From Plectrocnemia conspersa (Eukaryota > Arthropoda > Insecta > Trichoptera > Polycentropodidae): 64,000 bases of DNA. Both the position numbers and the translations under genes were made by a program. Where the stretch lies: positions 124,001-188,000 of the forward strand of contig VTFK01000028.1 in the NCBI GenBank assembly GCA_009617715.1, read 5' to 3'. This document shows positions 1-13,689 of this stretch, piece by piece; positions within the stretch are counted from its first letter, which is position 1; the number at the start of each line of letters is the position of its first letter. The notes below the pieces were generated by a model that was not told the DNA's origin, made no database searches, and worked only from the letters and a program-made list of their open reading frames with translations.

Positions 1-1840
1 GAGGCTTACGGAGAGTAAAATAAGCAAACCGCAAGCGAGCAAGCTCTTGATTAATTCTCATCACTGGTAAAATTTATTTTAACTAAAATAGGTCAATGAT
101 ATGAAGCGTGAGAAATTAAAAAAACAGTAGCATAAAATTGTTTATGTCTATTTAATATAAAAATAAAAAATAACTTGTGTTTATAACAGAGAAAAATCAG
201 CCTAATATTTAATCTTACAGAGCTTCTTTATCGAGTAAAAAATTATTACAACACAAATAAAGACTTTGAACATTGGTGGGACACTAAAATTAAAAATACT
301 AATAATAAATTGAATCAATACTTCTTATCAAAATATATTAAACGTTTATTAAACAGTTAAAAGCGATCTGCTTTACTATATAATATATTAAACTATTGCT
401 TAGCGTATTTATTTTTTATGTTCAATGAAATGAACTTCGTTCAAATATATTTGAACTCCATCTTTTGTGTTTATTTTTTTAGTAATGATTACATTTATAT
501 ATTTGCTTGATATTTTAGTTAAATGTAGAGAGAAAAGCATTATGTATAGCGAACATAACAATTACAAAAATAATAGAATAGGCAAATGTTCTTGATTAGT
601 AAATAAATAATGTTTTTAAATAAATGTATTAAATTGCCATAGACTATATAAGTAATATAAGGTATAAGGATGTTCAAAAGAGATGTATGCTAGATATAAT
701 CCACATTCCAAAAAAACGGTCATTACTCTCCAAATCTAACGAAAGATCTAGCCAGCCAACCGACGACCTCTGCGACGAAATTAATCATAACGGTGAACAA
801 GTTCTGGAGGGGAGAACAATTCAGATTTGAGCTTTTGAATTAGCGACGTCTAAGTTAGCCAACAAACAGTCCTAATTTGTAAACGTCAGACTAAAATTAA
901 TCTCGACGCGGTTCCCGGAACCGGGGACCCGTTAATATTGCCATTTGGCCGTAGCCCGAACCGATTTCCAACTTTATGGGAGAAAATCTACGCGACGATA
1001 TCACCGACATCATTAATATTCAATCGGGCGTTATTATCGTTAATAGACAGGTAATATTTCTCTTACAAATTTAGCATCAATCTATTCATATAAGAAATGC
1101 ATATTTCATGTTCTTATGAAACTATTATTTTAATTTAATATCAAGTTTTATTTATATTATTTATTTTTTACTCTCATTCGTACAACGCTTTGCCTATTTA
1201 ATTTAATCATAGCTTATATATTTTGCCAAGTATTTTAATTTGATCATTTCACATGTATGTGTTTTCAAGCCCTGCTAGTGAAATAAATAACATTTTTAAC
1301 ACTAAGCGATTATTCTGGTGACTTTTTATTGTCATAATAAAGGTATTATAATATGGAATTAAATGCGCTTGAATCAGCATATATACTCTAGTTTTCAATG
1401 TGCCAATTAGAGTAGTTGAATTAATTATTTTAGTCAGAATCGTCTTATGCATATAGTGGAATTGTTTATCCAAAGTCATTCTGAAAAACAGAAAAATAAT
1501 ATGTAGTTTGGTATGACACTAAAATGGTTAAATCATACTAGCTCTGACTGTCCATCTCGATAGCAGATTTAAGCAAACATGTTGCCTTTTACTCTATATT
1601 TTTTCAATTTGAAATAAAACCAAAATAATATATAGACACAACCTAAGTTTAATAATATATTAATAAACCAGCTATTTAATATATTCTTTCTCTTTTGCTT
1701 TAATAACCAATTAATTAATGTTTTTTCTAAAGTAAGTTTATTATAGTTTGCTTTGAATAAATTTCTCTGAAAGTTTTCGTCTTTTTGGTTGAAAGTTTCA
1801 ATGTTGCTTTTTAAACAATAAAAGTATGCTTAGTGAAATA
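1..1840. other. non-coding AT-rich DNA
   Basis: No ORF or known motif here supports a gene. A GC-richer block at about 720-1040 (with CCCGGAACCGGGGACCCG) stands out from the AT-rich surroundings, but all frames through it carry stops. It could be a conserved regulatory block. The rest is AT-rich filler. Confidence 0.5.
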
Positions 1841-2561
1841 TAGAGTCTCCAATTACTCGAACCATCAACTACTCGAGTATCGAATATTAAAATTTTAAAA
1901 TACTCGAGTACTCGAGTACTTTCGAGTATTTACCAAATGTACCAAAATAGCTATTATTCAAATTCGTGCACATATAAATAAATAAATAAAATACTTAGTA
2001 TGTTAATTTTACAATTATTTTAACTTCACGAACATACTTTTTAAAAACAATTATGCAAAAAGTGTCTCGAATTTAATATTACTGCTAACCTTTGGTTTTA
2101 TTATTCCCGTTATGGAAAAAATCCTTTCCGTTGCTGCTGATGTTGGTCTTATTGTCATTAACGCGTTGGATAAGGCTTCTAATTTATATCTGTTCGCTTT
2201 TTATAGATATAAAATTTTTTGAACTCTCTTTTTATGTTCTCTTCTTTCATTCCCTTCTCTGCTTTTCTCTTATTTCCTTCGACTATTGACAAAATAGCAT
2301 TTTGTAATTCTTCTTGAATAGATTTTTTTTCTTAACAATATACAATATTTTACTCCTTCTGATTAATGCGAAGAATTTAAATCTATATCCTTCGAAGATG
2401 TATTTGGGTGAATCCCTTTCACTCTAGAGCTAAACGGTTCGCAAAGAACTGACTTTACTTTAAATGCCATTAAAACACACAATTGTTTTGATTTATATTT
2501 TAAGCTGAGGGATCAGTGTAAACAATTTACAACACTTTACGCTACAACTGCATAGTCATAA
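1841..2561 (-). mobile_element. hAT transposon, truncated copy
   Basis: The sequence begins with TAGAGTCTCCAATTACTCGA and is nearly identical to 41116-41833. Homology stops abruptly after CATAGTCATA, so the other terminal repeat is missing. On the minus strand a broken frame reads the end of a hAT transposase. About 2395-2455 gives a VKSVLCEPFSSRVKGIHP-type block, then a lysine/glutamate-rich helix, then SNALMTIRPTSAATERIFS at about 2100-2165. That last block is the hAT C-terminal dimerisation motif. Stops and a frameshift near 2200 break the frame. The subterminal region is packed with CTCGAGTA-type palindromes, likely transposase binding sites. The plus-strand ORF over this stretch is its antisense shadow. 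Confidence 0.8.
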
Positions 2562-5500
2562 TAAGTGTGTTTTTTGAAGTCTATCAATGAAATTGTAAGC
2601 CTTTACTTACCCCCCAGAAATTATTTCAAACCGTAAATGATAAGAACTGTATATTATAAACTGGTATTTATTTTGGTTTTTGGCGTTTATTTATTTTTTT
2701 TATAAAAACAGATTTTTTTTTAAATTGTTTAAGCAGCATCTTCAAGCTGATTTGCTTTAGTTTTGTGACGATTTTTTGCATAAAACGATTGTCTTTGACC
2801 CGTGCTCCAATAATAATTTATGGCGGATCCAAATTTCAGTTTCATAATTGACATAAAAATGTATTATATATATATAGTATTGTTTGTTCTGTCAAAATAT
2901 GGAAATTGAATAAATTAACAAAATTTATAAGTTTTTATTTTTAAATCGTTAAAGAGACTAATCTCAAGTGTTTAGTTAGACAGAAAATAAAAAATAACAA
3001 TTATTTATTTTGTATTAATTTATTGTAAATCTTCCATTGCAACATGACGACTAAGTAAACACAAACAACAACTTCCATAAATGTCTCGAAGCAGTAGTAA
3101 TAAGTGAAAGATCTTACTAAGATGCATCCTTTATATTCAAATTTCTCTCTCTGAATCTCCAGAGCCATTTTCTGCACGCTAAATTATCAACATCAACTTC
3201 ATTATGAAGTCTTCATGTACAACATATTATTATGTTGAAAATGTTCTTATAAACTCAACTTAGATACGGTTAACGTAGTAAAAAAAAAAGGTTGTAACTC
3301 TATACTGTTTAATACATATAGATAGATGGTGATGAAATCTTGAACTAGCTTAAAACTTTATTTATAAATCAAACAATTGATTGATTTACAATAATGTATT
3401 ATAAATATAAAAAGGTTTCCAATCTAAAAAAAAGTTTTTAAAAGAGCCAAACTAGGAGCTGGAATATATCGAGGCAGTTTCTTTTTTTACGAACGCCCGT
3501 AAAACCCGTATGGTCTTTGACTGCTATCACAAAGCGTTCAATCTGATCAAAAATTAAGTTCCCATACAAAATTTAAGTAATCGAACTACTCTCGTGTAGC
3601 GGCAGCGGTGGGGGTAGGTGGTTCTAACTTTTTTTTATGCGGCGATTTTCTCTCAGTCCCAATTTTCTTTGCTTCGCCCTCTTTTAATAAGAAAAAAAGT
3701 CTATGGACGTGATGAACATAAATATTGGACGTAAAAAGAAAGTTAATGGAGTCTTATATAAATAATGTAAAATTTATGATCGGCAAGCTCGTGAATTTTA
3801 TAAATGTAAGCCAGCCAAGGACGTCGATAAAATTTAATCTTCCAATTTGGAGCATATGAACACACCAACGCCGGCTGTGTCAATTTAGACTTAATACTTC
3901 ATTTTCCGATACACTGTGGGAAATTCGTAAAGTGTGACTCATAAACGTGTTGTAATAATATTATTTATGTTTATTTTCATTAAAGTCAATAACTTAGCTG
4001 ATAAAATCGAATATATATATATATTAGATTTTTTACAGATTTTTTTTAGTTATATTTAATTTAATTTAGTATCTAATTAACACGGTCCATTTTCTAAATT
4101 AAATTACGCTAGCAAAGCAACATAATACTCTCATCCGTAGTATAAATTAATATCCGCATCTGCATCACGCTCCGTCGCCAGCATCCAAAGATCCCTTCAT
4201 CGGTACATCCGCATCAAGCACATTCAGTGCAAAACGCAAACATAGCGCGTGCGTTTAATATTCAAACACATATGTACGTGCATGCTATACAGTAAGTGTG
4301 TACGTACCACTCACAGTACGTCTAGGGTTCAATTTGAACTGATCACGAAATTATATACGAAAATTAAATTTTCATCTCAAATGTCCAGATGCGCCGCTTT
4401 CGTAGCCACAGAACCTCTTATTAGTATAAAATTATATTACAATATCATATACAGAGCGTCTCAAAAAAACAAATAAAAATACGGTATATTTATTTTGTAC
4501 ACAGCACACGAACACTGGCAAACATAAAAGCATTGCATATCTTGGCTAATGATATAATACTAACACATACATGCTAAGGAGCAACACTATAAGATGCATC
4601 GCAGCGATGCGTATTTTTTTTAAACAAATCAATGGTCGTGATTTATTTATTATGATTTATTAAAATATTTTCTACAAAAAATATTAACTATTTTTGACAA
4701 CAAATTGATTCTGTATTTCTACAAACAAAAAATGAGACATTTAGCTTAACAAAATATTAGCAACATCAGCTGTGAGAACTACCAAGTTTTTTGCACAATA
4801 GTCTCAAAGACTTCCAAAAGCTATTAACTATTAGCAAATACCTCAATAGAATAACTTTTAGATACGTTTAAAAAAAATTATTACCTATTAGTTATTCTTA
4901 GTATTGTGTCCTAATACTTATTTAATAGTTGCTTATTGTATTTACTCCCACTGTAACACATTGGGCTAACGCAGAAAAAAATGTTTTACAAAAAATAAAA
5001 TATTAAGCTCTGTTTTAGAATACATTGATTCTTTTTATTTAAAAAAAAGCTGAGCATTTTTCTTAAACATTACAAATTTAAATTCGTTGTTCTCAGACTT
5101 TTATAAATTAATATTACAAAAATTAAATGTTGCAATTTTTTTTTTTTATATAATTATTTTACTTGACAGTTTGACTTCATAATTAAAATTACAAAAATAC
5201 TCGAAATAAAACATTAACTAATAATATTAAATACGTTATCTACTAATGATCTATCGTATTGCTAATTATTATTCCTCCTTTTCAAATCAACACTTATTAA
5301 CAGGATTATTATTATTACTTTTTTTAAATCCCACTGCAAACAGCCTGTTTTCGCTAATTAATTGTCGAGCAAATTTTATTTGTGAGTTTAGTAGTGTGCT
5401 TAAGCGATTTTCAAACAGCCGAGAGCGCCTTTTAAGATGTTTGCATAGCGTCGCAATAAATTTGTCCCCCACCACCGACAGCAGGCTCCCCCCACCACTG

Positions 5501-8500
5501 CTTAACAGCCAAAGCAATATCGAGCGTTAATGTAATAGAAAGTCCAATTTTTACATCCGCCGACACTATCTCTCCGAATGAATAATGGAATTAGACTTAT
5601 TGTTTTTGGAGCAAAGTGGCTGTGGGGAGTGGGGGGAGGTAGTAGTGAGGAAAAGTATTAAAATTCAAATTCAGGACATCTTTATTCGAACGCGCTGATT
5701 TACGGCGTTGGATTTTATATACCGATTCTAATCTTTTTAATAAGTTATTCAGCCGCTTTTCCGGATTAGGCGGAAACGGCCGAGGGAAAAGAACGGGTGG
5801 TTGAAAAACCTGGTAGGAAAAACTAGACGGTTTTCATTTTTAATATTGAGATAGGATCGAGCGACGTTGGTGGATTTTTATGGCTTTTTGAACGGTTTAC
5901 TGTAAGAGCAGGACTTTGGTTCGTTTTAACGTAACTTTAGGGATTGTGTTTCGGGCAATAAAACATATTAATATAATTAATGTTGTAACTAAACAATACC
6001 AGGTGTTAGCTATTTTTATTACAACATAATAACAATGAATACTTAAATTAAATCTAGGTTTTAATAATAAATATAAAACCAATGATTGACATTATGATAT
6101 TTAGAATAGTAAATACTACATATCAAAGAAACAATTCTCCCATACTGAGTTCAGAGAAAAAGTGTAATTAATAATCGTGTTTTAATAATTCATAACGCAA
6201 TTATTTTCTGAAATACCCAGTATATATGGGTTCGGATTTGTAGTACAAAATCACTTAATCCAGGGCTTATGAACTATGAAAATCATATTTTCTTATGTTT
6301 AATTAAATACATTGAGACTTATATCAAGATCTATCATAAATCGGTTGACGAGAAATTATTATTCTCGTCGACCGACCCGAATCAGTTGATCCGGTCTCTA
6401 CCAAATGGACCACAACTCCGCTCACATTTGAGCTGCAGATGTTTTAATACATTAACGCTTTTAAATCCATGATACTGCTTATGATACTCTGATGTTAACA
6501 CGCAGTTTTTGCGATAATTGCAACGACTCTTTGAATTTAGTTACAATTTTAAGTTCCACAAAAAATAAACCATCGCTTTAAAGCGTGATTGACATCTTAA
6601 GCAACAATATATATACATATTAAATACGCTTTTTATCATCACTACATAAATCTGTATAAATACATGTTTTAGTGTGTTTTTATTAATTTTTTTTTTTATG
6701 TAGATTATGAGCATTTTTTATGTTATCAAACCGTTTAGTACAGCAAACGTATTACTAATTGTTTTCATTGCAAGCCTGAAATGCGGTTTAAAGTATTGAA
6801 GGAACAGGGGATGCAAAATCTATATGCACTTTCGACTTCAATTAGTGTATTTGCTAATCGCACATAATTATATTCCGGCATGCCTAAAATTAGAGTAATC
6901 CATCAGCTTCGCGAAGCCCTTTGAGGATTAGTGATCCTCATTTACATTCCGCCCACTTTAAGGAAAGATTTATATTAGAGAAATGGATTCTGTTCTATTT
7001 TTGGAGAGTAAAATACAACTGCTATATTTTTTCTAATAGACTTTTAGTCATAATTTAAAGTTTGCGGGAAATATTTTTTTTATTATAAATCTAGAAATCC
7101 TATAAAAAATTTTTTTAATAAATGTAATGATGTTTGAGAGATAAATAAACTCATATTTTTAATTTTCATGGAAATAAAATTCCTAGGCAGTTTTTAGTAA
7201 GCTTGTTAGACGAGACAATTATATCATAGCCCAACTTTTAAATCGCGTTTTGTCATGAAATAGAATTGCACTTTTTTTAATGCAAGTGCATGTTGTTTAT
7301 TTTTTAGCATAAATAAAAAAAGTATGTAAATCATATAAATAAATAGTACATATAATAAATTATTATCATTGTATATTTCTCCTTTTGTGTGTACCGTAAA
7401 TTATAAAAATTATATAAGGTATTATTATTTATTTTTTATCATAACTTAATTTGCGCAAAAAGACAAACAACTGTATTTTATATTAAACCCTTCTTAAGTT
7501 ATTGATCTTAAATATATTTTTTAAGTTCATACACATACAAGCTTATAAACTTATTATCAATAAACCATATATCACTTATTATTGTTTGATAAAACTTTCG
7601 TTTTAATGCTAAACATAAATTAATCATACTATATCACTTTAATAATCGAAAGTCCAATATTTCTTTTTTTTTTTTAACATCGATAAAAGAGCTCTTAGAA
7701 TTTTTATTTTACAGTACGCTGGTAGGGTGAGTTTAAGGTCCGATTTGAATAAAGCTCAATAATAAAGAGCAATGGCACCTCGGGGGGCAGGCACCACCAA
7801 TTGGAAACCTTTTCTTGACCGATTGATTTCCCCATAGACGATGCCCAGGCGAGAGACCTACGTGTGTTATGTATGTTCACCGCTGAAATTGCGTTCAAAC
7901 CTTAAAAATAACGGTCGTTTATTAAGTAATGTACTACAACGTAAAAATAAAATCGCAAAATTATTGAAAATTGCGAGAATAATTCTGATATTACATGAAA
8001 TTAAAATTCAATCAAATTTACTGTTTGTTTACGAGGTATACAACAGTTGTTAATTGAATATATCAAATTTATTTTTAATGTACAAGTATCATAATTTCAT
8101 ATATACTGTGTTTATAGAGCAATAAAGACCTCACGCAACAGTAAAAAGTTCTTTAACCCTTTCAACATAGTTTACAACATGTAGAAATACGCATTAAATT
8201 TAATTTTATATAGTAAAAACTAGAAAACTTTTATGTTCAAAAGAAAGTCAAAAAAGTGCAAATAAATATTTCGGTTTATATTTGTATTTTATATTCATTG
8301 GGTATACAAAAACTTTAGTATCGTAATAAATAATTGGGGAACAAAAATTTAACGTGGCTTATGACACATTCTTTGTAATATTTTTTATCATAGTAATTTC
8401 AACCCTTGTAAAATTGATACTCAAATATCAGATTTTCCAAGACCACATTGAGGTTTCAATATAAAAAAGCATGTAATAAATCAGGTGGCAATTATGTGAA

Positions 8501-9474
8501 ACGCGACGGCAGTGGCGCCGCGAGCGACTCGCCTCGTTACTATATCAACGTTTCGGATCTTCGACCCCATTCATCTTCACGACACGGCCGCCGCGCGCGA
8601 CGCCTACTGGAGACCACCTATAGATAGTAGCCGCGGCGAAGTACCCGGATAATGCATCCAACGTTGACTAATCCTGGTGCCATTACGTACCCGCCCGATA
8701 AGCACCGATTGATTAATTGCTGTGATGTATGTGGAAAGAGTTACTGCTGTTGTATACTTCTGAACAATTTTAATTTATTCGTGAAAGCGAATGAACGCTC
8801 CAAAAAAAATATATATATATATATTTTTATATAAAAAAAATGCCTATTTTTCCCTAAATTTATGATGTATTTATCAATGATAATATAGTACAATTCTAAA
8901 TAGTATAAAAACATTATCCTTTCGATATTTTTTTTATTTGCATAAATTCAAAAAAGTCGCAGATTCAAATCTGATAAATTTGGTCGCTACGAAATTATGA
9001 TTATAGAATTATAATTAGCCAAAATTTCATGAATTGGTAGTAAAGTGTGGATAAGTGCGTTGTTATAGTGTAAATGTATAATTTATTTCTCCACAATTCG
9101 GTCGTTCTTTGTAAATTGTCTTTAATTTTAGCTACTTAGCGACCCAGTGCTAAGAATTCGTAATAAATTATTTAAATAAAAAAACTGCAAGAATGACCTT
9201 GCTATTCCATAGAACTTGATGTGCTTTTTTTGATCTTGACTACTTATATGCACAAGCTTGTCTTCACAGCCCTCCTAATTTTGTATTTTTCATACACTTT
9301 GTTTGGACATAACATCACAGGCAAAAATATGTTTACATAGGCACTATTACACTGAATTTAATTTATACGCAAAATTTAATTAAAAGTCATTGTTTTATTA
9401 TTTTTTAAATTAATAAATGTCTCAGCGTAACCTAATATGTCGTCGATACTTAGCTTTGAAACATAAACTATGCG
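2562..9474. other. non-coding stretch, intron or intergenic
   Basis: No gene is supported. Short ORFs here are AT-rich chance frames. GC-richer blocks at about 4140-4420, 5400-5870, 7690-7880 and 8500-8720 interrupt the AT-rich background and may be conserved regulatory DNA. Short (TA)n runs occur at about 2866 and 4011. Confidence 0.5.
8498..8725. other. CpG-rich island, possible enhancer or promoter
   Basis: This block has many CpG dinucleotides (GGCGCCGCGAGCGACTCG, ACGGCCGCCGCGCGCGACGC) in otherwise AT-rich DNA, followed by homeodomain-like GATTGATTAATTG at about 8708. One plus-strand frame is open for roughly 45 codons but has no start, no convincing splice sites and no recognisable protein. 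Regulatory DNA is my preferred reading. Confidence 0.35.
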
Positions 9475-9545
9475 CTCACGATAGACGAGTGGTATAAGTA
9501 TCTGAGTATTGACCTGAAAGACCGGGGTTCGAATCCCATACAAAC
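9475..9545 (+). repeat. tRNA-like / SINE head
   Basis: An A-box-like GACGAGTGGTATAAG is followed about 35 bases later by a perfect B box, GGTTCGAATCC (9526-9536), which is the spacing of a Pol III tRNA promoter. The acceptor and T stems do not pair well, so this is a tRNA pseudogene or tRNA-derived SINE rather than a working tRNA. Confidence 0.5.
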
Positions 9546-9879
9546 CTTGGTGCTTTTCAAATTTCTATCGTGTCTGAGAGATAAGAAACAGTGACTGTTA
9601 TTTTATTTTAATACTTTAATCACAGCTTAACTTTACTTAAATTTTGCTTATCTCACAGATGAATATCGTGATGATTAATTAAAATCGAGCTAGGTCGTAC
9701 ATATCAGGTATTAAGAATTTTCAGTTCATATAGAATTTTTTATATGTATTAAAAATAAAAATAAAATAATAAAAATCTGAAAATTGACATGCGTATTACA
9801 TTAAATTAACTAAAACCATGTAAAAATTACGTCTGAATTCCAAAACGTAACTATTTTTTATTATACCTTGTTAATAGCT

Positions 9880-9907
9880 TTTTTTTGTTCTGATCAGAAC
9901 AAAAAAA
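9880..9907. repeat. 28-bp perfect palindrome
   Basis: The arms are T-run plus GTTCTGA and its exact complement TCAGAAC plus A-run, with no spacer. Seen directly in the sequence. Function unknown. Confidence 0.85.
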
Positions 9908-10226
9908 TGTTTTTTATTAAAATCTAAGATAAACACATTCTCGTCTAATTATGTCAATTAATAAATTTAAGCAATACATTTTATTCGACTTATTATAAAT
10001 AATACAAAATAACACTTATAATCGACATTATCTTGAGGACGTTTTAGTGTCGTCGTCCACATAAGAAGGAGGCAAATCGAAATGAGGCGGTGTCTTTAAT
10101 GGGGATGACCGGCCAAAGACAAACGGTGGTTCGTTGTAGTTCTGGCCTGTTATGAGGCCTCAATTGCCGGCCCAACAACCCGAGACTTTTCTGCTTCGGT
10201 TGACGATCCAAGGTCAACTATCCAGT

Positions 10227-10255
10227 GTGGTTTATGACTATATATCATAAACCAC
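10227..10255. repeat. 11-bp perfect hairpin
   Basis: GTGGTTTATGA and TCATAAACCAC flank a 7-base loop (CTATATA). It sits at the end of a GC-richer block (10020-10260) and could be a protein-binding or structured-RNA site. Confidence 0.7.
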
Positions 10256-11238
10256 GGTTTCTCGGAAGCATTCAAAATTATATCTGAGAAAGGAGAGGAT
10301 TTATCTTTTTAAAACACTTCATTGGCGCACAGCCGACTATACAAAGCTTACAAGATCTTGGAGCCTATGCTCAACCATAAATTGCGGGTAGAAACAACTA
10401 AACTTTATTTAGTCCCAAAACCACTTTATAGCCGTTGGATGTCAAAGAGGGTAACAAACAGTCACCACATATCTAATGCTGTGGTTATTTATTTTGATTT
10501 AGAATATGTAATAAATCAACAAAACAACATGTGGCTTTTTTAGGTTTTTTTGCACATTGTACTCCTTTCGTGATCAACCAAAAAATGTGTTGCTCTCGCC
10601 GCCGTCACGTCAGTATTGCAACAGTCCCACAATGTGTATAATATTTTTAATAAATATTTAACAATTAGCATCTCTGATATAATTAAATATTTTTACAGAA
10701 AGAGCAGCAAAAAAATGATTACTACTTTTAAAAAATAAAATTGTATTGTATTAGCAAATGAAATTAAGCGTAACTTTCGAACGTATTTTTAACCGTGTCA
10801 TCCCTTAAGTTAAACATCCGGCGTTTTCTATTGATCGATTCTCAATTATTTGATGTGGACGTAGCCGTTAGAATGCTCGGCAAAACCAACAGACTATTTG
10901 TTCTGCAATCGTCGTCAAACGTTTGCCGACAAGAGTTCGAACCAAAAATAACAAAGCGAACCGGAACCGATTTAAACCGAACCGCACAATTATTAATCCC
11001 GTCGCGCATGACAATTAAATTGTAGAACATGCATATCGTAAAGCTATATTGTATATCGCCGTTCGTGTGTAACTATTACGTCAAAGTAATAATCGATTTC
11101 AACTACGATACTTGTATACAGATTTATATATTTTATTAAGTGTTTTGTGTGAAAATTTAACCTTAAACCTGATCTCTTCGTTTATCTAATAATGACTGCT
11201 GCATAGATCAACGCATTACATTAAAAGTATATCATGTA

Positions 11239-11410
11239 TATACAGTTTTAGCCATAATAATGGGACACCCTTAGAAATGTGTTCATTTTAAGCTTAGTTT
11301 TAATATTTAGTAGGCCTACCTTAACTTTAATCACAGCTGCAACCTTTTTTGTTATACTATCAACGAATGACTTCCAGGTGAACAGAGACAATTTTTTCTT
11401 GTACTACACC
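11239..11410 (-). mobile_element. Tc1-like transposon tail (relic)
   Basis: The left edge reads TATA then CAGTTTTAGCCATAATAATG, in the style of a Tc1/mariner terminal repeat next to a TA target. Read on the minus strand, the adjoining sequence gives FVDSITKKVAAVIKVKVG, which fits the usual end of Tc1 transposases (a LVDSMPKRVxAVIxAKGG-type tail). A stop lies just upstream and no second terminal repeat was found, so this is a truncated relic. Confidence 0.55.
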
Positions 11411-11849
11411 TAAGAGGGGTCCTAAAAACTTATTATTCTTAAAAATTGTATCAATTAAGTTTTTTATTTTTTTTTTTAAATTAAGCAATTATTCAAAAAG
11501 TAGGTAAAAAAACATCATGTTTTTTTCCATTACATTTCGCAATAACAATACTTGTTTACAATATAACAGAATTTTTTTACATAATAGACTCATTTATAAC
11601 ATTTTTTGTATCCTTTGCAAGTCAGAGGCTCTCAACATTGATATGCTTTAATTGATTAGCAATAATATTTGAGCAAAGACAATGTACTCATATTGTCATT
11701 TAGCTCAACTAGCTCAAATTTACTTTAAAAAATCGTGTCTCTTAATATGCTAAGCCAGCGCATTAGTTTTAAAACCATTTTTATATATTAAATCTCTCTG
11801 CATTAATTAAAAACATATTAAACACACACATAATCTGCGCAGACTTAAA

Positions 11850-12304
11850 AAGTTTACTTTCGCCGTATAAATCACGAGTGCGCCAAGCTGCGGCAATGCG
11901 GACTGTATTGTATGTACTAAAGCACCAACACAGTCACGAACATTCACCAGGATGCTTTACTAACAGATACTGACAGAGTGATTTTCAAATCGTGCGTGTT
12001 CGTGTGCGTTTGTGACGGTTACGATGCGAGATAGCGAAAGCTCGCACGTTGTGATTATTTGCCGAGAGGCTCTAAAACACGGGCCACGCGAATCGTAAAT
12101 AAACATTTGGAATACCGTATAGTACTCTATTGTGATTTTAATCCGTGTTTGCTTCGACAACAGAGAGCAGAACGCGGGTCAATTCTGCGCCACGTTTCCG
12201 GTTCTGGAAAAAATCTCACTATGAACAGAATGTGGCGGATGTCCGTCTTTTGTGTTGTAATTTCCTTATACTTGTATGTACTAATTCTTGAATTATGTAA
12301 ATAG
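11850..12304 (+). promoter_or_regulatory. candidate promoter and signal-peptide first exon
   Basis: A GC-richer block carries a TATAAAT at about 11866 and an ACAGTC initiator-like site at about 11930. An ATG at 12222 opens a 27-residue frame, MNRMWRMSVFCVVISLYLYV followed by seven residues. It looks like a signal peptide: a basic start, then a long hydrophobic stretch. A GTATGT splice-donor-like site lies inside it at about 12274. If real, this is a first coding exon on the same strand as the Sidestep-like gene. However, no immunoglobulin exons are visible between it and 20761, and this donor does not join exon 20761 in frame. Chance is a real alternative. Confidence 0.25.
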
Positions 12305-12384
12305 AACTCAATTTATAGGGTAGCCAAAGAAAAACGAATATTAATAAAATATAACTCATTTAACAAATGTCTTAAATATAACTG

Positions 12385-12960
<576 letters not shown>

Positions 12961-13642
12961 TTTTTTATCAAATTTCCTGTTTTCAACCAAAGATCCATGG
13001 ATAGTTTTTGAATATGTATATTCTGTAATATTTTTTTTTGTCAAAATGTAAAAAATCTGTATTGTAAGCAATCAGACTAAATTAATGTACAAGAAAATCG
13101 ATTTATTTTTATGCAAATTTTATTTAATTCATTTACATTTCCAAAAGTATATACCCAATACTGTTTTAACGCAATGAATTAGTTTCAGGAATTGAAACTT
13201 TAAATAAAAACGCGTGAAAATTATCCGCAATAACCTTCTGTAAATTTGACAGATTGGATCCTTAAATTGAAAAATCTTGTATAAAAACCACGTACAAGTG
13301 AATTTGCGTGAATTAATCGTGTAAAAAGTGGTATTCGTTGCACCAAAAAAATTATAAAAATTGCATAACAAGCACAAATATTGTGTGATTAATTAACAAA
13401 AAAACATTGTTTAAATTCGATTAAATTTTAAAGTTAAAAAAAACAACACCAACTGATGAAACATTTCTTTATAGAATTTATACATATCAATGTTGAATAT
13501 TTAACACATATTTTAAAGCTTTTCTGTCAGATTTATGAATAATTTTTATATATAAGCAAGACTAACATTTTTTAATTTACTCCAAATTTTTTGTGAAATA
13601 TCTATTTAGGCTCCACAGAACACCTATTTTGGTAGTAGTAAT

Positions 13643-13668
13643 ATAGTTTGGGAAACCATGCTCTATGG
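13643..13668 (-). repeat. hAT-like terminal repeat
   Basis: On the minus strand this reads CCATAGAGCATGGTTTCCCA then AACTAT, close to the CAGxGGTTCCCAAAC terminus common to Charlie/ZBED5-type hAT elements. It lies upstream of the hAT transposase fragment on the same strand, so it may mark that element's 5' end. Confidence 0.4.
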
Positions 13669-13689
13669 TCATCAGCATTTAATAAATAT

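Larger units (their letters stand above)
9546..11238. other. non-coding stretch with hairpins
   Basis: No gene is supported. It holds a 28-bp perfect palindrome (9880-9907), a GC-richer block at about 10020-10260 ending in a hairpin, and otherwise AT-rich sequence. A frame at 10795-11025 crosses a GC-richer block but resembles no protein I know. Confidence 0.45.

Noticed and set aside
2092..2289. Hydrophobic plus-strand ORF, also present at 41364-41561
   Set aside because: Its repeat in two places comes from the hAT element; it is antisense to the transposase dimerisation domain.
7700..7910. Tiny exon between TTTTACAG and GTGAGT
   Set aside because: It would be only 12 bases with no neighbouring exons in frame; probably chance splice-like words.
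9475..9545. Functional tRNA gene
   Set aside because: The A and B boxes are good, but the acceptor and T stems do not close.
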